From: Rapana venosa
Taxonomy: Eukaryota; Mollusca; Gastropoda; Neogastropoda; Muricidae
Assembly (NCBI GenBank): GCA_028751875.1
Contig: CM054134.1
Location: 50,971,793 to 51,035,792, forward strand
Direction of reading: 5' to 3'
Length of the DNA stretch: 64,000 nt
Shown here: piece by piece, positions 59,756 to 64,000 of the stretch
Numbering within the stretch: position 1 is the first letter of the stretch
How the letters are laid out: every line of letters starts with the position of its first letter
The notes under the pieces: model-generated
Told to the model about the DNA's origin: nothing
What the model saw: only the letters and a program-made list of their open reading frames with translations
Databases searched by the model: none
Program-made: the position numbers and the translations under genes

Positions 59756-59835
59756 CCACACGACGACGGCGAGTACGCTGCGTCGTCGCGTCGCGTCGCG
59801 TCAGTTTTGCAGGGCGGTAGCGCGGCAATTTTGGG
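59756..59835. other. CpG-rich hairpin and CGCGT repeat
   Basis: CGACGAC (59761-59767) can pair with GTCGTCG (59782-59788) across a 14-base loop. Three CGCGT-type repeats follow (59787-59802). It is a sharp CpG peak in AT-rich DNA, perhaps a transposon end or regulatory element, but no inverted partner is seen. Confidence 0.5.
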
Positions 59836-61789
59836 CTCAGAGAAGTTGTGGGTTCCCATTGGACAGGCATTGTACTGTTGTGGTTGCATGGAACACTGGC
59901 TGGAAGTAACCTCTTACTAAAGAAGGTGACAGACTATCCTGTTCAACCGTGTGGTTCTGATGGACCATTCAAACATGTTCGTTCTAACCTGTCAGTGTAA
60001 AAAAGGACCAACTACAGCATGAAACGTTTGAAAGCTGTGCAAAATAAATGGTGGATGTGTGCCACTTGGCTTCAATCACATTCACAAGGAAAACAGGCTT
60101 GTGCACATGAGGTGATTTAAAGCTTTTAACTGAGTGCTGATTGGCTAGTGGATTTGATATGGCTGTTTGAGGTAGAACAGAGCCTAATCAAAACTGCTGG
60201 GTTGAGTCTGATGCTTCAGGCCGTTTGAGAAGTGCCTTTAGGGTGACAGACAATCTGTTTAGGATCTGATTTGATCGTCCCAGCCTTGTGAGAGGCTTTG
60301 TCTGTTGGCTGCTTAAGTTATCTGAGCGTTCCAGCTTGACTTGCCCTGTCAGTTTGAATCCTAGTCATTTCAGGTAAAATTTGGCTTATTCATTGGCCTC
60401 TCCCTCTTTTTGGTGGTTTCTTTTTGTTAGGAGGATCAGTTGTTGTGAGGTCCCAGTGTTGTTCAACGTTACTTCACCACATATAGTAACACCCAAACTT
60501 CCTCTATCTCATCCCAAGAAACACCAAAACACATGGACATAGGGCATTTTATGAGTGAATAAACCCTAAAAGGTAATGTCTATGTGTGATTCTTACAAAT
60601 AAAACTTGCACAACGCCCACATAGAGATGAGTATTGTGAAGTATCTAACACATAGCAACTAAATGCCAACCAGCATTTTTCTTTAATGCAGATCACAGGA
60701 TTGGAGGAAAAGAAGAGTAAATCAGAAGCCAACAACTGTACCAATTTCTTCACCATTTTTTCTGAAGAAATGGACCACATCAGAATAAAAAGTTGTTGTT
60801 TTTTTAAATTACAACTTAAACTACAGTTGGGATACCATACAAGAAAAAAATCAAATGTTATCTAATGTGTGATCTGCACCTGTATAGACACCATGTTTTA
60901 AGCTTATTGAATTACTGGGCTGTTACAAACATGATGACCCAGTATCATAAATAGTTTTAATCTATCAGGGACAGCATGTGTGTTTGTCCCTGGTGTTCTT
61001 TGTGTCCCAGCAAGTACGCTTTACTCAAAGTGATGCCTTTTACCCAAGTTTCCAGTGCTTCCCCTTAAATGTTATTGCTAGTAGCATAAGATTGTGTATA
61101 ACATTAAGATAAAGGCCAAAGAAGAATACATTTTTGCTATGTTTCCATAAAACTGTCTGACATGTGAAGCATGAAGTGCTCAAGAGAAATAAAAGAACTG
61201 AGAATGCAATGAAAGATTTCTCTCTTTTTAATATCCTGGCCTTGGGTGGAACAATTTGCTACAGAGGGCAGAGGACCGTGGGGAATGGAGGAAGCTGATT
61301 TGCAAAATCTTCATTGGTGCCCCCACAGTCCACAGAGTACCGGATAGGTGAAGGTGAAGGAATATCCTGACGCTGTGAGGCTTTAATGTGACACAATCCT
61401 AAGTAGGACATGGCAGAAGGTGTCAGTCCTTCCCTTGTTTTTTGTCAGGTCATCGACTCTGTCACCCTTTGATCACAAGCTGCCGCCTTAGGGCTGTAAG
61501 CGTCTGTCACATTATGTGAGAGTGACTGACTACTGCATGCATGAAGCGGTCAACTGACCTGGTCTGGAAGGGACAGCCTGTGCCAGAAAGAGAGGGGGGA
61601 GGACGGGAGAGAGAGAGAGAGGGATTGGCCTACATAAGTCGCTTTGGTAAGAATGGTAGTTTTGGCAGTAGTAGCTACTGTGACAAGAAGTGAGAGGACT
61701 GAGCTAAGAATCAGTGGGTTCAATCAAAAGCATACAGCAATTGTTGGAAATTTCCGTATACTACCCTGCTTTTCCCCACTGCTTAATTC
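59836..61789. other. Single-copy-looking DNA without a gene
   Basis: Balanced to AT-rich, few simple repeats (GA at 61606-61621). Frames are short and unremarkable on both strands. It could be intronic or intergenic. Confidence 0.5.
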
Positions 61790-61990
61790 AAATTCAAATT
61801 CAAAAACTTTATTATCTCAGACAGAAATTCTGAATAACTGGAGGGAGGACAAATTTACAAAATTGCATACACATGGGGATTGGTTGTTAAAAAAAAAAAG
61901 CACTTGAGTGCTTTTTCCATTATCCTCGAAATGAACAAGTAAATGACTAACTAACTAACTAACTGAATGAATGAATGAATGAATGAATGA
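61790..61990 (+). mobile_element. LINE/SINE 3' end with stem-loop and GAAT tail
   Basis: Starts with CAAATTCAAATTCAAAAACT, carries GGACAAATTTACAAAATTGC and ATACACATGGGGATTGG as at 14730-14760. Then comes the stem AAGCAC, loop TTGA, GTGCTT (61898-61913), CATTATCCTCGAAATGAA, and tails of CTAA and (GAAT)n. Confidence 0.6.
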
Positions 61991-62990
61991 ATAAATGAGT
62001 GCTTGATGGAAATACTGGACCACACAGACATCATCCACTGTACAGGTGGGAATCTACCAACACTCAGTCCAGTGCTGCCTCTTCACTAATCAAGTTTGAG
62101 GAGTACCTTATACTTTCTTTTTTTTTTTTTTTTTAAATTTAACCTGCAGATGTCTTCCTAGCTGACATTAGAACAGTTCAACCATGTTTTCTTAAAACGA
62201 CATAATATTCATACTGGTCATTGATAAAGCGGTTATTCTTTATTGGTCATCAAACAAAATAAAGAATTTATAACCAGCAAAAAAAGAAGGAAGCAAACAT
62301 AAATAAATCGGATTCATTGGCTTTCTGTGTCCTAGTCTCAAGATGGCCACGGTTATGATTTATATTTAACTGCATGCCAGATGTGAGATGGTGGTAAAGT
62401 TTGATTCCCGAGTCTTTGAGGGATTTTATGTAGGGGAGGAGGGGATATGATGACAGCTAGACCTTCACTTTGGCAATTCCCTCAGTTTTGTTCCGCTGCT
62501 TACCTGTGCTTGTCATTAGCATAGAATTTGGTGATACGGTTATATGCTGGTTAACAAAAGGTTCCTTTGACCTTCCCAGGGCTATACACACCGTCACTTC
62601 CGCCTATTTATACACCACATGGACACCAAATCAGCAGTATGAAGAGGATAACTTTTCTCCCTTTAGTTCTCTACAAACTTTATTTTTTATTTATGCATAA
62701 TTTAGCCCTAGAACTCTGTTAATAACCGTGGTGTCTTAGCCTATGATTATGTATCATGAGTAATATCAGTTGACAGTTTTAAAAATCCCATTTACAGTTT
62801 GAACAAATAAATGCCTACCACCTGCCAAAGTCATGTTAAATTGAACTGGTGTACACATTATAAGCTTTAGCTTGTTGTTGCTCTATTATAAGTGTGTATA
62901 TGTATGATTTTCTTTGAATACAATTTGTTTAAACTGTTAATATCAGTTAGCGTTAGCTTTTCAGGGCATGAGAGTGTTTTGAAACCCATC
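61991..62990. other. Single-copy-looking DNA without a gene
   Basis: AT-rich with one T-run at 62119-62134. A 76-codon frame at 62470-62700 has no recognised motif. Confidence 0.5.
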
Positions 62991-63188
62991 ACCTGAAAAG
63001 ATATTCTTCAAAACTTTTTGCATACCTGTAAGAGTGAAAATGAAGATACTCTTCAATACTTTATTGCATAACAGTAAGAGTGAAAATGAAAATACTCTTC
63101 AATACTTTATTGCATAACAGTAAGAGTGAAAATGAAGATACTATTCAATACATTTTCCACACCAGTAAGAGCGAAAATGAAAATATGA
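62991..63188 (+). repeat. 46-bp minisatellite, four units
   Basis: Units end at 63036, 63082, 63128 and 63173 and consist of AAAATGAAGATACTCTTCAA, a TACTTTATTGCATAACAG part and TAAGAGTG. The middle two are nearly identical, the outer two diverged. Confidence 0.95.
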
Positions 63189-63490
63189 CAATGCTATCAA
63201 CTTCCATTAAGGTTTTGAGACCACGTGACAAGATTGTCTTCTGCTTTTTCTGGCATCTACCAGGCCCGTGAGGTAGAGATTCCAGCAGTAAACTCCCAAT
63301 CTGCTTCCTAAAATGATCGACACCTCATTAACTGCGCTGTCTCCCAGTGTTCCTTCCGACCCCACAACAAAAGCCCATCTGTTGACTAGATCAGAACTGG
63401 CCTACACATTCCACAAATGAATGTGTTTGTGAAAGGGGCTGGATCTCTCAGCCCTGAGGTCGCTGCGCTAAGCTCCAGGCCACAGCGCCA
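63189..63490. other. Unassigned DNA
   Basis: Balanced composition, no gene or repeat recognised. Confidence 0.4.
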
Positions 63491-64000
63491 GGTTCAAACT
63501 TTAAGACCATGGCCTAGAAACGGTCTTAGCAATGAAGTCTGGAGACAAAACAAACTGAAAACAAAAGGGACCCGGCACCTGGTTTCAAAACCGGCATACA
63601 GACTGGCGTAACCTACAATGATTTTAGGAACAGCATACAGCTGATTGGCCGCTCGGGACAACACCACGTGTTTGCATTGACAACATGCTTTAAGCCTTGA
63701 GGATTACATTAAATACATGCGCACGATTAAGCAGCTCCGTCCTAGTTTAGGAATATACCTAATCCCATCAGTGCGTATGTATATACGTGTAACGGGTTCA
63801 AAGAGCTACCCATCCTCAATCAGGGTGGTTTGGGTGGTTAGGGGTACACTATTGGTAAGTCATGTATAGAGGGAACGAGTCATCACAGGCCATTTCTCTG
63901 TTGTTTGTTTCACTCAGCATGAGCACATATGTGTTAAGATTAGCTGGGTGGGAAGGGCTGTCCTTTCTTGTTAATGAAGCGAGTTTTAGTTCCAGCTTTC
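63491..64000 (+). repeat. Cleaner copy of 35554-36037, reaching the window edge
   Basis: Same ordered sequence as 35554-36037 with fewer homopolymer expansions. Because it runs off the window end, the length of the shared segment is unknown. Confidence 0.95.

Noticed and set aside
59756..59835. Terminal inverted repeat of a DNA transposon
   Set aside because: No inverted partner of the CGCGT/CGACGAC block is visible in the window, so it was kept only as an observation.

Overview
This window reads as repeat-rich, gene-poor nuclear DNA from an animal, most likely a mollusc and plausibly a gastropod. That identification is inferred from the kinds of non-LTR retrotransposon and tRNA-derived SINE present, not from a conserved host gene. 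I found no bacterial gene organisation, no CRISPR array, no rRNA, and no complete host protein-coding gene. Most of the longer open frames are translated microsatellites (CT/GA, GT/CA, GAT, AAT, GATA).

Left half (1-35557). The dominant structure is a near-identical direct duplication: copy A at 3584-19186 and copy B at 19954-35557, offset about 16.37 kb, separated by an extremely AT-rich 767-base spacer. A third, shorter and indel-divergent copy of part of the unit (7394-11048) occupies 1-3583. Each unit carries pieces of one jockey/CR1/L2-type LINE (endonuclease, linker, RT C-terminal half, and a long 3' UTR ending in a conserved stem-loop). It also holds a cytosine-depleted tract, two minisatellites (about 120-bp and 70-bp units), SINE-like repeats, and one or two short exon-like segments. 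Perfect identity over most of the length, with indels confined to a few islands, suggests an assembly-level or very recent duplication.

Middle (35558-56500). This stretch is rich in homopolymers and single-base indels, and contains two 500-N scaffold gaps (40315-40814, 56001-56500). It holds two RTE-clade LINE copies in the same orientation (42370-45408 and 54295-56000, the second cut by a gap), a third degenerate LINE (47660-50270), an internally deleted jockey-like LINE (52884-53710), and a tRNA-derived SINE nested in a LINE 3' tail (38926-39229). The sequence at 35554-36037 is an error-like copy of the right window end (63491-64000).

Right part (56501-64000). This is mostly single-copy, non-coding-looking DNA with a GAT/GGT trinucleotide block, a pair of palindromic CRE-like sites, a CpG-rich hairpin, a 46-bp minisatellite, and one more copy of the LINE 3' stem-loop tail. 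No undescribed multi-gene system is visible. The best leads are the duplication architecture, the conserved 3' stem-loop shared by several elements, and the C-depleted tract inside the LINE.
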